A stretch of DNA of 64,000 nt from positions 186,001 to 250,000 of the forward strand of contig NZ_VITR01000010.1 of the NCBI RefSeq assembly GCF_007827955.1, in the 5' to 3' direction. A program made the translations under genes and the position numbers. The notes below the pieces were generated by a model that made no database searches, was not told the origin of the DNA, and was given only the letters and a program-made list of their open reading frames with translations. Position 1 is the first letter of the stretch, and every line of letters begins with the position of its first letter. Of the stretch, positions 41,077 through 50,321 are shown piece by piece. Source of the stretch: Nitrospirillum pindoramense. GTDB lineage: Bacteria; Pseudomonadota; Alphaproteobacteria; Azospirillales; Azospirillaceae.

Positions 41077-42471
41077 ATGCGTGTCCATTCTTCAACCGCC
41101 ACCTTGGCCGTGCTGCTCGGCATCGGCTTGATGCCCACGGCCGCGATGGCGCAGATCGTTCCTGTTGATATTCCAGCCTCTTACGCCATCGGCACGCAGG
41201 GGGCCACCCTTCAAGGCTGGGTGACCAACAACAACCAGGACCAGCTGCGTCAGCACAGCTGGACCGTCTGGGCCGGTCTGAATGCGGCGTCGGGCACCAC
41301 TTATGATGGCAAGGAACTGCCGGTTTGGGAAACCTGGCTGGGCACGGAAGAGGTGTTCGCCACACCGCAATCCAAGCTGACGGCGTCGGGCGGCGACAAA
41401 ATGGCGGAACCGGCGCGGCATTTCAGGCGCCCTCATCAGTTCGCCCACCTGGCCCTGTTGCGCGGCAACGCCCTACCCAACGACCCAGCCAGCAGTACCC
41501 AAGTGGTCTCGTTCAATAAGTTCAGCCCCGCCGCGGCGAAATTCATCCGGTCACCGCAGTACATCGCGGGCCTGCAAGGGACCTATGAGGTCAACTCCCA
41601 AACCGCGTTGAACAAGATCAACGCGGCTTGGCCCAGCGGCACGCCCACCGAGAACCGCAGCATCAGCGAATTCCCGGTGGAGGCCCTGGAACTGAAGCCG
41701 GTGATGAGCGTGGTGAAGGCCTCGGGCCTGACGCCGATGCCGCTGTGGCAGGGACCGGCGCAATCGACCGATGCGAAGAACCCCACCCCGGAGACCTGGA
41801 AAGTCTGCGTCGCCATCGACCCGGCCGCCACGGGGGATGAGATCATCCCGGCCGGCAAGAAGCTGAGCAAGGAACAGATCGCCGCGTTGGATGCCTCGGC
41901 CAAGGCCGCCAAGCTGTCCTGCACCGTGCAGTACTACGCGCCGGTGACGGTGCTTTATAACTTCAAGCTGACTGAGGAAGAGGCGCAGTCCTTGAGCAAG
42001 GCCCAGCAGGTCAAGGCGGCCGCAGGCGACTATGGCGTGCTGGTGGCCATGCATGTCAACACGAAGGAAGTGCCGTTCTGGGCCTGGCAGACATTCTATT
42101 GGCAGCCGGGTGCCGATACGCCCAACAAGTACCCGGGCAGCAAGCAGGGGCAGCCCGCCAGCCTGCCCGCACCGTACCGCAACTACGCCATGTGCACCAA
42201 CTACAGCCAGCAGGTGCCGGCCGTGGCCGCCAGCGGGCAGAAGCAGAAGATGGACGTGTGCTTCAACCCCTATCTTGAGACCGATCCGGGTATTCCCGAT
42301 GGTATCCAGTCGAATTGCATCAGCTGTCATGCCTTGGCCGGCGTGGGCAAGGGGCCGACCTATCCCGCCAACTACAAGCAGCCCATCAACCTGTTCGCCG
42401 ACAAGCAGTACTTCACCGACCAGGCCACCCGCGCCGACTTCTCCTGGGCCATCGCCGACGCGCCGAAGTAA
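41077..42471 (+). CDS. exported single-haem cytochrome-like protein
   Basis: A 464-residue protein with a signal peptide ending TAAMAQ. A single c-type haem motif, NCISCH (Cys414, Cys417, His418), sits near the C-terminus. The long N-terminal part has no motif I recognise, though Trp-rich strands (TLQGWVTNNNQDQLRQHSWTVWAGL) and two more cysteines suggest a folded periplasmic domain. CAGGGGGA precedes the ATG. It may be an electron-transfer partner or a haem-bearing oxidoreductase; comparable alphaproteobacterial proteins are labelled only cytochrome family protein. It stands alone. Confidence 0.75.
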   Translation: MRVHSSTATLAVLLGIGLMPTAAMAQIVPVDIPASYAIGTQGATLQGWVTNNNQDQLRQHSWTVWAGLNAASGTTYDGKELPVWETWLGTEEVFATPQSKLTASGGDKMAEPARHFRRPHQFAHLALLRGNALPNDPASSTQVVSFNKFSPAAAKFIRSPQYIAGLQGTYEVNSQTALNKINAAWPSGTPTENRSISEFPVEALELKPVMSVVKASGLTPMPLWQGPAQSTDAKNPTPETWKVCVAIDPAATGDEIIPAGKKLSKEQIAALDASAKAAKLSCTVQYYAPVTVLYNFKLTEEEAQSLSKAQQVKAAAGDYGVLVAMHVNTKEVPFWAWQTFYWQPGADTPNKYPGSKQGQPASLPAPYRNYAMCTNYSQQVPAVAASGQKQKMDVCFNPYLETDPGIPDGIQSNCISCHALAGVGKGPTYPANYKQPINLFADKQYFTDQATRADFSWAIADAPK

Positions 42472-42631
42472 TCAGACGACAATCGGGGGGATTCGGGGGC
42501 GCCAACGGCGCTCCCGGCCCCAGCGGCGCAAGTGGTCCTGACGTGGCGCGGGGCGAAACGGCCGCGACAACCGCGATGTTATTGTGTACCAATCCCTTGG
42601 TAGACATGACATTGCCCGAGGATAGCCGCCC

Positions 42632-43117
42632 ATGACGATCCATGAGGATGAAGCGCCGGCCCCGGCGGCGCGTTTTCCTGCCCTCATCCTCTTCATCGTG
42701 CTGGTTCTGGGCATAGGCCTGACCCTGGGCTATCTGACAGCGCCGGCCGAGTGGTATCGTAACCTGGCCAAGCCCGGCTTCACCCCGCCGAACTGGGTGT
42801 TCGCCCCGGCCTGGACCCTGCTGTATGTCTTGATCGCCGTGGCCGGCTGGCTGACGTGGCGGCGGGATCGCGATAGCCGGCCCATGCGCCTGTGGTGGAT
42901 CCAGATGGTGCTGAACTTCTGCTGGTCCCCCATCTTCTTCGCCGCGCATTTGCCCGGCCTGGCCCTGGCCATCGTCCTGGCCTTGCTGGCCAGCATCCTG
43001 GCCTTCATCGGCACCGCCTGGCGCCAGGACCGCACAGCCGCCCTGTTGTTCCTGCCTTATGCCGCCTGGGTCACCTTCGCCAGCGCGCTGAACGCAGGTA
43101 TCTGGTTCCTGAACTAA
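42632..43117 (+). CDS. tspO: TspO/MBR-family tryptophan-rich sensory protein
   Basis: A 161-residue membrane protein with five helices and the family motifs WYRNLAKPGFTPPNWVFAPAWTLLYVLIAVAGW and LNFCWSPIFFAAHLPGLAL. TspO binds porphyrins and other hydrophobic ligands and in alphaproteobacteria modulates pigment, tetrapyrrole and stress responses. It begins with an extra 15 polar residues. No operon partner is evident. Confidence 0.95.
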   Translation: MTIHEDEAPAPAARFPALILFIVLVLGIGLTLGYLTAPAEWYRNLAKPGFTPPNWVFAPAWTLLYVLIAVAGWLTWRRDRDSRPMRLWWIQMVLNFCWSPIFFAAHLPGLALAIVLALLASILAFIGTAWRQDRTAALLFLPYAAWVTFASALNAGIWFLN

Positions 43118-43246
43118 AAGCCCGGCCACCGGCGGGAGCCTCCGCCGCCCGTGCGACAAATTCTCCCGCCCGCGCTCCGCGCGTGACCGTCCTTGGGCGA
43201 TCCATAGGATAGGGGCTGTCCTTCACTTCGGGGTGCAGCGCGGTCC

Positions 43247-44596
43247 ATGCGACGTCTCCTGCCGCTTCTTCTTGGTATTGGCCTGATTTGCGCGACGGGG
43301 CGGGCGGCGGACATCGGGGAGGCGCCCCTCCCATCCGCCCAGGTCGCCGAGGTTGTGGCCGCCATCAGCCGGCTGCTGCACGACCACTATCCTCTGCCTG
43401 ACATCGCGGCACGCTACGAAAGGGGCCTGGAACGCGGACTCAAGGCCGGTCGATTTGAGGGGAAGGGGCCCTGCGCCCTGGCGGAGACGCTGACCCGCGA
43501 CCTGCGGACCGAACATGAGGATCGGCACCTGACCATCCGGTGCGGCGCCGGCCATGCCGATGACCGCGAGGTTGAAACGGGCCCTTACCACGGCATCGCC
43601 GCCGTGCAGGTTGACCCTGATCTGCCGGTCGCCACCATCCGCTCTCCCGGGCCCTGGGTCGCGAATGAGGATGGCTTCGCCAGCGCCGCCGCCGCCATGG
43701 CCCTGGCCGCGCGGTCGCATTACGTCATCATCGACGTGCGCGGCAATGGCGGCGGCAATGGCGAGATCGGAGTGTTCCTGGCCACCTACTTCTTTCCGGT
43801 GGGACAGCAGCGCCTGCTGGTGCGGGGCGTCCACCGCGATCCGGCGCGGGAAGAGCAGGAATGGACCTACGGCTATGTTCCCGGACGGCGCCTAACCGAC
43901 GCGAAGCTCTACATCCTGGTCGACGGCCATACCGGATCAGCGGCGGAGGGGTTCGCCTTCGGCCTGCAACGCGCCGGACGGGCCACCATCGTGGGCCAGA
44001 CGACGGCGGGCGCCGGCATCGCCGGTCATTGGGAGGATCTGCCCGGCGGCCTGTCGCTATTCCTGCCCATCAAGCTGTTGCGGGCGCCGGATGGTAGCGC
44101 AGGCTGGGAAGGGGTGGGGGTGCGGCCCGACGTAGTGACGGAGCCAGGGCAGGAAATGACGACCGTTTACAACCTGATCCGCGCCGATTGGCCCACGGCG
44201 CGGGAGAATCCGGATTTCGTCCAGGTGATCACCCTGCCGCCGGAGCGCCGACCGTCCCCGGACACCACGGCCCCACCTTGGGACGCGGGCCAGCCGACCT
44301 TGCCCCAGGTGGAGCGCTGCCGGAGCATTTCGCCCGACCCGGAGGACGACACCGTGCGGCTCATGACCAATGTCTGCAACCAGCCCATCCTCCTGGAGGA
44401 ACGCCGCAGCGCCGCGCCGGCGTCTTTGCGCCTGATCACGCTGGAAAGTGGACAGAGCCTGGCCTCCAAGATCACGCCACCCGGCGGCTGGTGGATCATG
44501 GCGGTCTGTCCCCAGGGCTATCGCAGCGGCGTGCCGGTGACGGCGGAGAACATCGGCCCCATTTCACGCGGCGCCTATGCCTGCGTGAAGGAGTAG
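43247..44596 (+). CDS. S41-type peptidase-like exported protein with C-terminal extension
   Basis: A 449-residue protein with a signal peptide ending ATGRA. Residues about 25-320 form an S41 (tail-specific protease/IRBP) domain: VIIDVRGNGGGNGEIG, then DGHTGSAAEGFAFGL with nucleophile Ser231, and VGVRPDV. The last 100 residues are a separate module with four cysteines (VERCRSI, TNVCNQPI, VCPQG, AYACVKE) that I do not recognise. Without a PDZ domain it resembles IRBP-like hydrolases more than CtpA. It probably acts in the periplasm. Confidence 0.83.
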   Translation: MRRLLPLLLGIGLICATGRAADIGEAPLPSAQVAEVVAAISRLLHDHYPLPDIAARYERGLERGLKAGRFEGKGPCALAETLTRDLRTEHEDRHLTIRCGAGHADDREVETGPYHGIAAVQVDPDLPVATIRSPGPWVANEDGFASAAAAMALAARSHYVIIDVRGNGGGNGEIGVFLATYFFPVGQQRLLVRGVHRDPAREEQEWTYGYVPGRRLTDAKLYILVDGHTGSAAEGFAFGLQRAGRATIVGQTTAGAGIAGHWEDLPGGLSLFLPIKLLRAPDGSAGWEGVGVRPDVVTEPGQEMTTVYNLIRADWPTARENPDFVQVITLPPERRPSPDTTAPPWDAGQPTLPQVERCRSISPDPEDDTVRLMTNVCNQPILLEERRSAAPASLRLITLESGQSLASKITPPGGWWIMAVCPQGYRSGVPVTAENIGPISRGAYACVKE

Positions 44597-44687
44597 GTGC
44601 TTATAAAAGGTTACAGAGTGTTTCTGTGATTCCCTTTGAGGGTGATGGTACCGTTGGACCGCGACAAAACGACAAGGGGTATGGTCT

Positions 44688-45560
44688 ATGCGCCGTTCAG
44701 TCCTTTCCATCCTGGCGCTGACTGCGGCCCTGGCCCTGCTGATGGCGCCGCAGGCGGGCAGGGCGGCGCAATGTACCCCCGTTCCCGGTGTCGACACCTT
44801 CCTGGACTCGGCCAAGACGTATTTCGTGGTGGGTGATCTCCACGGCACGGCGGAAATTCCGGCCATGGTCGCCGATATCGCCTGCGCCGCCGCGGTCAAA
44901 TTCCATAAGGTGGTGTTGGCCTTGGAGTTTCCCGTGACCAACGCGGAAGCGCTGAGCAATTTCAGCCGCCATCCTGAATCCCCGGCGGCGGCCTTGCCGT
45001 TTTTCGCGGCGGACCCCGGCGGCATGGCCGATGGCCGCAGCAGTGTGGCGATGGCACGGATGCTGGAGCATGTCCGCACCCTGGCTGGTCCCGACATCGC
45101 GGTGTCGTTCGTGCCTTTCCAACCGGTGCCGGCTTCCTCGGACCCGGGCCTTTATGAAAAGGCCATGGCCGTTGGGATCATCGCGGCGCACCAAGCCCAT
45201 CCCGATGCCAAAATATTGATTTTTGTGGGAAGAACCCATGCTCGCAAGGCGCCCACGGACCGGAACGGCGCATTGCTTCCCATGGCGGCGACTCTCCCGG
45301 CAAGGGAAACCGTCAGTCTGGATGTCTCACCAACGGGCGGCAGCGCCTGGAACTGTCGCGGCACGTCCTTGACGTTGACCGATGTGAAATGCGGTCCCAA
45401 CCCGCTGGGTGAAGCAGCGGACATTCCGCCCGCCGGCATCACGATGATATCCGGCGCGGCTTATGATGGCACCCTATCCGTCGGCAAACCGTTCTCCGCT
45501 TCTCCACCCGTGGCCCCGCCGGCGTCATCACAGTCCGTTATCGGCCGGCAGGGCGGCTGA
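44688..45560 (+). CDS. exported ChaN/EreA-like fold protein
   Basis: A 290-residue protein with a signal peptide ending QAGRAA. The motif set YFVVGDLHGTAEIPAMV, VVLALEFPVTN and ILIFVGRTHARK resembles the ChaN, erythromycin-esterase and TIKI/TraB superfamily, where paired GxxHG and GxxH histidines bind metal or haem. The Pro-rich C-terminus is probably disordered. It follows the S41-type gene by 91 bp and could be functionally linked, because both are exported. Exact role unknown. Confidence 0.72.
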   Translation: MRRSVLSILALTAALALLMAPQAGRAAQCTPVPGVDTFLDSAKTYFVVGDLHGTAEIPAMVADIACAAAVKFHKVVLALEFPVTNAEALSNFSRHPESPAAALPFFAADPGGMADGRSSVAMARMLEHVRTLAGPDIAVSFVPFQPVPASSDPGLYEKAMAVGIIAAHQAHPDAKILIFVGRTHARKAPTDRNGALLPMAATLPARETVSLDVSPTGGSAWNCRGTSLTLTDVKCGPNPLGEAADIPPAGITMISGAAYDGTLSVGKPFSASPPVAPPASSQSVIGRQGG

Positions 45561-45753
45561 CAATTCCAACTTGGGGAGGCTGACATTTTAACTTTGCGCC
45601 CACATATGAAAAGCCGATAAGATACGTTATGGAAAAATGATGCATTGATGGATGGCGTACCGGGGCGCTTGAACTGCGGTGGCCTGCGCCCTGGAACCAC
45701 CTGCGCCTCCAAGCGATTGGACGCGCAAGGATGATTGCGACCAAGGAGCGGCC

Positions 45754-46266
45754 ATGCCCAGTGACATCACCCGATCGACCGTCCAAGGGACGCCGATCCA
45801 CCTGACAACGGTGGAAGACGCCCCGGTTGAGGTGGTCCGTGCGCCCCTTTATCCCATGCTGGTGCCGTTTCCCAGCGCCTGCTTCATCGGCGCTTTTTTC
45901 ACCGACCTGGCCTATTGGCGCACGGCGGAGATGATGTGGGCGGACTTCTCAGCCTGGCTGTTGTTCGCCGGCGCCGTCCTGGGCGGCATCGCCCTGATCG
46001 CGGGGCTGATCGATTTGGCCCAGCGCCGCTATCTCGTGATCCAGGCACCCGCCTGGGCGCCAACCTGGCCGCATGTTCTGGGCAACCTGTTGGCGCTGGG
46101 CTTGGCCGTCCTGAATTGCTTCGTCCACAGCCGCGACGCCTGGACCTCGGTTGTGCCCCAGGGCCTGATCCTGTCAGCCCTGGCGCTGGTCGTGGTGCTG
46201 ACCAGCAACTGGATCGGCTGGTCCGTGCTGGTGCAGCGGCGCCGTGTCGTGGAGGTGCGGTCATGA
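45754..46266 (+). CDS. DUF2231-type four-helix membrane protein
   Basis: A 170-residue protein with helices at LVPFPSACFIGAFFTDLAYW, FSAWLLFAGAVLGGIALIAGLIDL, HVLGNLLALGLAVLNCFVHS and GLILSALALVVVLTSNWIGW. It matches the DUF2231 pattern of small quinol- or haem-associated membrane proteins. AAGGAG precedes ATG 45754. Its stop overlaps the next gene's start (ATGA), so it is coupled to the sorbosone-dehydrogenase-like lipoprotein and may anchor it or pass electrons from it. Confidence 0.85.
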   Translation: MPSDITRSTVQGTPIHLTTVEDAPVEVVRAPLYPMLVPFPSACFIGAFFTDLAYWRTAEMMWADFSAWLLFAGAVLGGIALIAGLIDLAQRRYLVIQAPAWAPTWPHVLGNLLALGLAVLNCFVHSRDAWTSVVPQGLILSALALVVVLTSNWIGWSVLVQRRRVVEVRS

Positions 46267-47588
46267 TCGCCCGCCGTCTTCGCCCCCTCATCCTGGCAGG
46301 TGCCGCCGCCTTCAGCCTTGCCGCCTGCGACGATGGCAGCAAAGGCACCGATCCCAACGCCCAGGTCGGCGCCAACCCGACGCTGCCGAAACCGGAGCAA
46401 TACCTGCTGCCCCCCCTGAAGGTGGCCAAGGTGGTGGATTGGAAGGATGGCGAGAGGCCGGCCGTGGCCCAGGGCCTGAAAATCCAGGCGCTGGCCACCG
46501 GCCTGCACCATCCGCGGTCCCTCTACGTCCTGCCCAATGGTGACGTGCTGGTGGTGGAATCGGTGGCGCCGGAAAGTGAGCCGGTCAAGCGGCCCAAGGA
46601 CCTGATCATGCATTGGGTGGAGTCCATGGCCACGTCCGGCGGCGAAACCAAGGACAGCAACCGCATCACCCTGCTGCGCGACGCCGATGGCGACGGCGTG
46701 CCGGAAACGCGCACCGTTTTCCTGGACCATCTCAATTCCCCCTTCGGCGTCGCCCTGGTTGGCGGGGATCTCTATGTCGCCGACACCGACGCCATCCTGC
46801 GCTATCCCTATACCGAGGGTGAAACGCGGATGACGGCGGAAGGCACCCCCCTGACGCCCCTGCCCGGCGGCCCCATCGACCATCATTGGACCAAGAGCCT
46901 GCTGGCCAGCCAGGACGGCACCCGGCTTTATGTCGGCGTCGGGTCCAACAGCAACATCACCGAAAACGGACTGGAGGCGGAAAAGAACCGCGCCGCCATC
47001 TGGGAGGTGGACCGCGCCACCGGCCGATGGCGCATCTATGCCGATGGCCTGCGCAACCCCAACGGCCTCAGCTGGGAACCGCAGACCGGCACGCTGTGGG
47101 CGGTGGTGAACGAGCGTGACGAACTGGGCCCCAACCTGGTGCCGGACTACATGACCTCGGTGAAGGACGGGGGCTTTTATGGCTGGCCCTACAGCTATTA
47201 CGGCCAGCATGTGGACCCCCGGGTGAAACCGCAACGCCCCGACCTGGTCGCCCGCGCCATCGTGCCGGACTATGCCCTAAGCACCCACGTCGCCCCGCTG
47301 GGCATGGCCTTCTCCACCGGCACCAGCCTGCCCAGCACCTACCAGGGCGGTGCCTTCGTCGGTGAACATGGTAGTTGGAATAGAAATATTCCAAATGGTT
47401 ACAAGGTGATCTTCATACCATTCAGCAACGGACAGCCGAATGGCCAACCGATGGACGTGGTCACCGGATTCCTGGATGCGGAGGGCCATGCCCATGGGCG
47501 TCCGGTGGGCTTGGCCATCGACAAGACCGGGGCCCTGCTGATCGCCGATGACGTGGGCAACACCGTCTGGCGCGTGACCGCCCAATAG
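46263..47588 (+). CDS. sorbosone dehydrogenase/PQQ-type glucose dehydrogenase-like lipoprotein
   Basis: A 441-residue beta-propeller protein. The lipoprotein signal ends SLAACDD. Blades include ALATGLHHPRSLYVLPNGDVLVVES, NSPFGVALVGGDLYVADTDAILRYPY, DGLRNPNGLSWEPQTGTLWAVVNERDELG and GEHGSWNRN, typical of the L-sorbosone/soluble glucose dehydrogenase family, which uses PQQ and Ca2+. Mature protein is lipid-anchored. Its start is coupled to a DUF2231 membrane protein. The sugar substrate is unknown, and some members lack PQQ activity. Confidence 0.9.
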   Translation: MIARRLRPLILAGAAAFSLAACDDGSKGTDPNAQVGANPTLPKPEQYLLPPLKVAKVVDWKDGERPAVAQGLKIQALATGLHHPRSLYVLPNGDVLVVESVAPESEPVKRPKDLIMHWVESMATSGGETKDSNRITLLRDADGDGVPETRTVFLDHLNSPFGVALVGGDLYVADTDAILRYPYTEGETRMTAEGTPLTPLPGGPIDHHWTKSLLASQDGTRLYVGVGSNSNITENGLEAEKNRAAIWEVDRATGRWRIYADGLRNPNGLSWEPQTGTLWAVVNERDELGPNLVPDYMTSVKDGGFYGWPYSYYGQHVDPRVKPQRPDLVARAIVPDYALSTHVAPLGMAFSTGTSLPSTYQGGAFVGEHGSWNRNIPNGYKVIFIPFSNGQPNGQPMDVVTGFLDAEGHAHGRPVGLAIDKTGALLIADDVGNTVWRVTAQ

Positions 47589-47605
47589 GCCCGAAATGAG
47601 AAAAA

Positions 47606-47641
47606 GAGGGGGGCCGGCAGCGGATGAAACCGGCCCCCCTT
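47606..47641. terminator. bidirectional intrinsic terminator between convergent genes
   Basis: GGGGGGCCGG (47608-47617) pairs with CCGGCCCCCC (47630-47639). On the minus strand the stem is followed by TCTTTTTC, serving the TonB receptor. On the plus strand only TT follows, weaker but well placed 19 bp after the dehydrogenase stop. Confidence 0.8.
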
Positions 47642-47692
47642 CCAGCGGGAGGATTATCGCGTCGCCCGTTGGAACTCATGAACTTCAATGCC

Positions 47693-50110
47693 TTAAAACG
47701 AAACCTTCACACCGCCGTAGAAGGTGCGCGGCGCGCCCAGGGTCAGGGTGCGCGCATCGCTCAGCTGCCGACCCAGCACGTCGCTGGCGCCGCTCAGCTC
47801 AAAATAGGTGCCATAGCTGGCATAGCGTCGGTCGAACAGGTTGTTGATGCCGCCGAACACCTGGATGTCCGGCAGGATTTGATAGGACGTGCGCAAATCC
47901 ATGGTCCAATAGGGCGTCAGCGGCGCGTTCTGGTTGGCGTCGTCACCCACCAGGTACTGGCTGCCGTAGTACTGCACGGCGGCGCCCACGGTCCATTCCT
48001 GGGTCACCAGCACATCGCCGCCCAGCTTCACCTGGTGGCGGGGTATGGCCGGAATGCGATCGCCGCTATGGACGGTGATGGTGCCATTGTCATCCGCTGA
48101 CGGGTTGTTGGCCGAGGCCAGCACGCCGTCGAACTGATAGGTCGCATCCACGAAGCTGTAGTTCAGGTAAACCTGCCAGCGTTCGCTGGCGAAGGTCAGG
48201 CCGGCATCGACACCTTGCCGGCGGGTGGACGGCACGTTGGTGTAATAGCCACGGCCCTGGATGCTGCTGGCCAGCGCCACGATGTCGTTGTCGCTGTCGG
48301 TGCGGAACAGCCCCACGGTCCAATCCAGGCGCCCATTGGCCACGCCCTGGGTGCCCCGCACGCCGGCCTCATAGGTGTTGGCCACCACCTGGCGCAGCGG
48401 CGGATCGGCCACCAGGGAATTTTCCAGCAGGCAGGGGCGCAGCGGGTCGGCGCAGTCCAGTTCCAGCGGCGTGGGCGCGCGGTTGGACTGGGAATAACCG
48501 CCATAGACACTGAACCCGCCGCCCAACTGATAGGTCAGGCCGGCTTGGGGATTCCAATGGGTGTAGCGGTGATCACCGTTCAGCTCGGGAGCGGCGCCGC
48601 TGCGGTCGCGGGTGCTGATGTCGGCCACGTTGAGGCGCAGACCGGCGGTCAGCGACAGGGCCGGCGTCAGGTCCAGCGTGTCGGTGACATAGGCGCCGTA
48701 ATAGTCGGTGGTGCCGGACAGCCAGACGGGGGCATAGCCCAGGTTGCCCAGGGTGCGGATGATCAGGCCGGCGCCGGCGATGTCATCCGCCGCGTCGCCC
48801 TGGGTGGTGACCGACAGGTCGGGGTTGATCACCCCCAGGGTGCTGGTGGCGGTGAAGCGGATATCACTGTGGTCGATGCTGCCGCCCGCGGCGAAGCGGT
48901 TGGGCAGCCCCATCAAGGGCCGGTCGCTGGTCAGTTGCAGCGACCCACCGACCGAGGTGGTGTCCGTGGAGGTGCGGTCGAGGGTGCCGTAATTGGCGTC
49001 GCCATCATAGGCGAAGGTGTGTCCGGCCAAGTCGGTGATGACGAACTGATTGCGGAACGCCGTGGTCTTGCCCCCCGCCGGCGTGCCGAACGCGTCATCC
49101 TCCAGGCACAATTGACCACCGTAGGAGGAGCGGCGGCTGCAGCCTTCGAAATTGCCGTCGTTGCCATCCACATGCTTCTGACCCAAATGGCGGCCATAGA
49201 CATTGCCCTGTATGGACCAGCCGGGGGCCACGTCGGCCTTGCCGTTCAAGGCCAGCATGCCGCTGTCGTTCTTGGTGGTCTGCGGCCAAGTGTAGACCGA
49301 TGTCTGGTCCGCCTGGATCATTTCCAGCGGCGTGGGGCCGACGACGCCCAGGCTGGACCGCGCGGCGGCGGCGACCAGATGCACCTCCGCCACGTCGCTG
49401 CGCCAGCCGGCGTCGGCGTAGAAGCGCTCCACATCCGAGGCGGACTGCTTGCGCCAACCATCGTCGCGCGTCGCTTCCGCCGCCATGTAGAGCCCGAAAT
49501 TGCCGGACTGCCATCCGAACTCCGCGGAGCCCTGGGCACGGCCGTTGCTGCCGCCCAGCAGCTCGGCGCTGCCGCCCTGGACGGTGAAGCCGTTCTTCAT
49601 CTCCAGGGTCACCGCCCCGCCCAGGGCGTTCAAGCCGTAAGCCGGGTTGTTGGTGGCCAGCGTCAGGCGGTTGATCGCCACCTCCGGCGCCAGATCCCAG
49701 TTCACGGTGTCGCCGAAGGCCTCGTTCAGGCGCACACCGTTCTGATAGACGGCGATGCCCTGGGGCGTCCCCTGAAGGGGGGAGACGGTGAAGCCGTGAT
49801 AGTGGATGTCCTGGAACAGGGCGTTGCCCTGCGTGTCCGACAGCGCCAGCCCGGGCACCCGCTGGGCCATGCCGTCCAGGATGGAGACGGAATGGATGCG
49901 GGCCAGATCGTCCGCCGACAGGGTGGCGGCCGCCGCCGGCACCTTGTCCAGCGGCACGTTGGCCCCCGGCAGGGGCGTCACGCCGATGACGATGATGTCG
50001 CTGAGCGTGGGTGGCGCGCCGTCGGGCGCTGGATCGGCCTCAGCCGCCAAGGCAAGGGTGGAACAGGTGGCGCACAGCAGGGCCAGCAGACCGGCCGGGA
50101 CGTTTTTCAT
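47693..50110 (-). CDS. TonB-dependent outer-membrane receptor (YncD/PqqU-like features)
   Basis: An 805-residue receptor. ATG 50110 gives a signal peptide ending TLALAAEA. TonB-box-like SDIIVIGVT is followed by a plug with VPGLALSDTQGNALFQDIHYHGF and LNALGGAVTLEMKNGF, then a barrel ending GGVKVSF with terminal Phe. The segments LFRTDSDNDIV, TRRQGVDAGL and DATYQFDG recall, from memory, E. coli YncD (PqqU), a PQQ importer. Beside a sorbosone-dehydrogenase-like gene this is suggestive, but it needs a phylogeny. It is divergent from a two-component system that may regulate it. Confidence 0.92.
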   Translation of the reverse strand: MKNVPAGLLALLCATCSTLALAAEADPAPDGAPPTLSDIIVIGVTPLPGANVPLDKVPAAAATLSADDLARIHSVSILDGMAQRVPGLALSDTQGNALFQDIHYHGFTVSPLQGTPQGIAVYQNGVRLNEAFGDTVNWDLAPEVAINRLTLATNNPAYGLNALGGAVTLEMKNGFTVQGGSAELLGGSNGRAQGSAEFGWQSGNFGLYMAAEATRDDGWRKQSASDVERFYADAGWRSDVAEVHLVAAAARSSLGVVGPTPLEMIQADQTSVYTWPQTTKNDSGMLALNGKADVAPGWSIQGNVYGRHLGQKHVDGNDGNFEGCSRRSSYGGQLCLEDDAFGTPAGGKTTAFRNQFVITDLAGHTFAYDGDANYGTLDRTSTDTTSVGGSLQLTSDRPLMGLPNRFAAGGSIDHSDIRFTATSTLGVINPDLSVTTQGDAADDIAGAGLIIRTLGNLGYAPVWLSGTTDYYGAYVTDTLDLTPALSLTAGLRLNVADISTRDRSGAAPELNGDHRYTHWNPQAGLTYQLGGGFSVYGGYSQSNRAPTPLELDCADPLRPCLLENSLVADPPLRQVVANTYEAGVRGTQGVANGRLDWTVGLFRTDSDNDIVALASSIQGRGYYTNVPSTRRQGVDAGLTFASERWQVYLNYSFVDATYQFDGVLASANNPSADDNGTITVHSGDRIPAIPRHQVKLGGDVLVTQEWTVGAAVQYYGSQYLVGDDANQNAPLTPYWTMDLRTSYQILPDIQVFGGINNLFDRRYASYGTYFELSGASDVLGRQLSDARTLTLGAPRTFYGGVKVSF

Positions 50111-50321
50111 TATGGGGCGCACCGGAAGGATGGAGCTGATGAAAGGCTAGTCGCAAGTATCCGGCCCGGCCATAGGCCCCCTTCCCGATTTTCCCGGGAA
50201 AAATTCCCGATATCGCGGCGACTGTTGCATGAGAGCGGCAAGCGCCTGTTAGATAGGGTTGGGAGGCGCCGTCCAACGCTGGGCGGCGACATCATCACGG
50301 GACCGCTGGGGAACCAACCTC

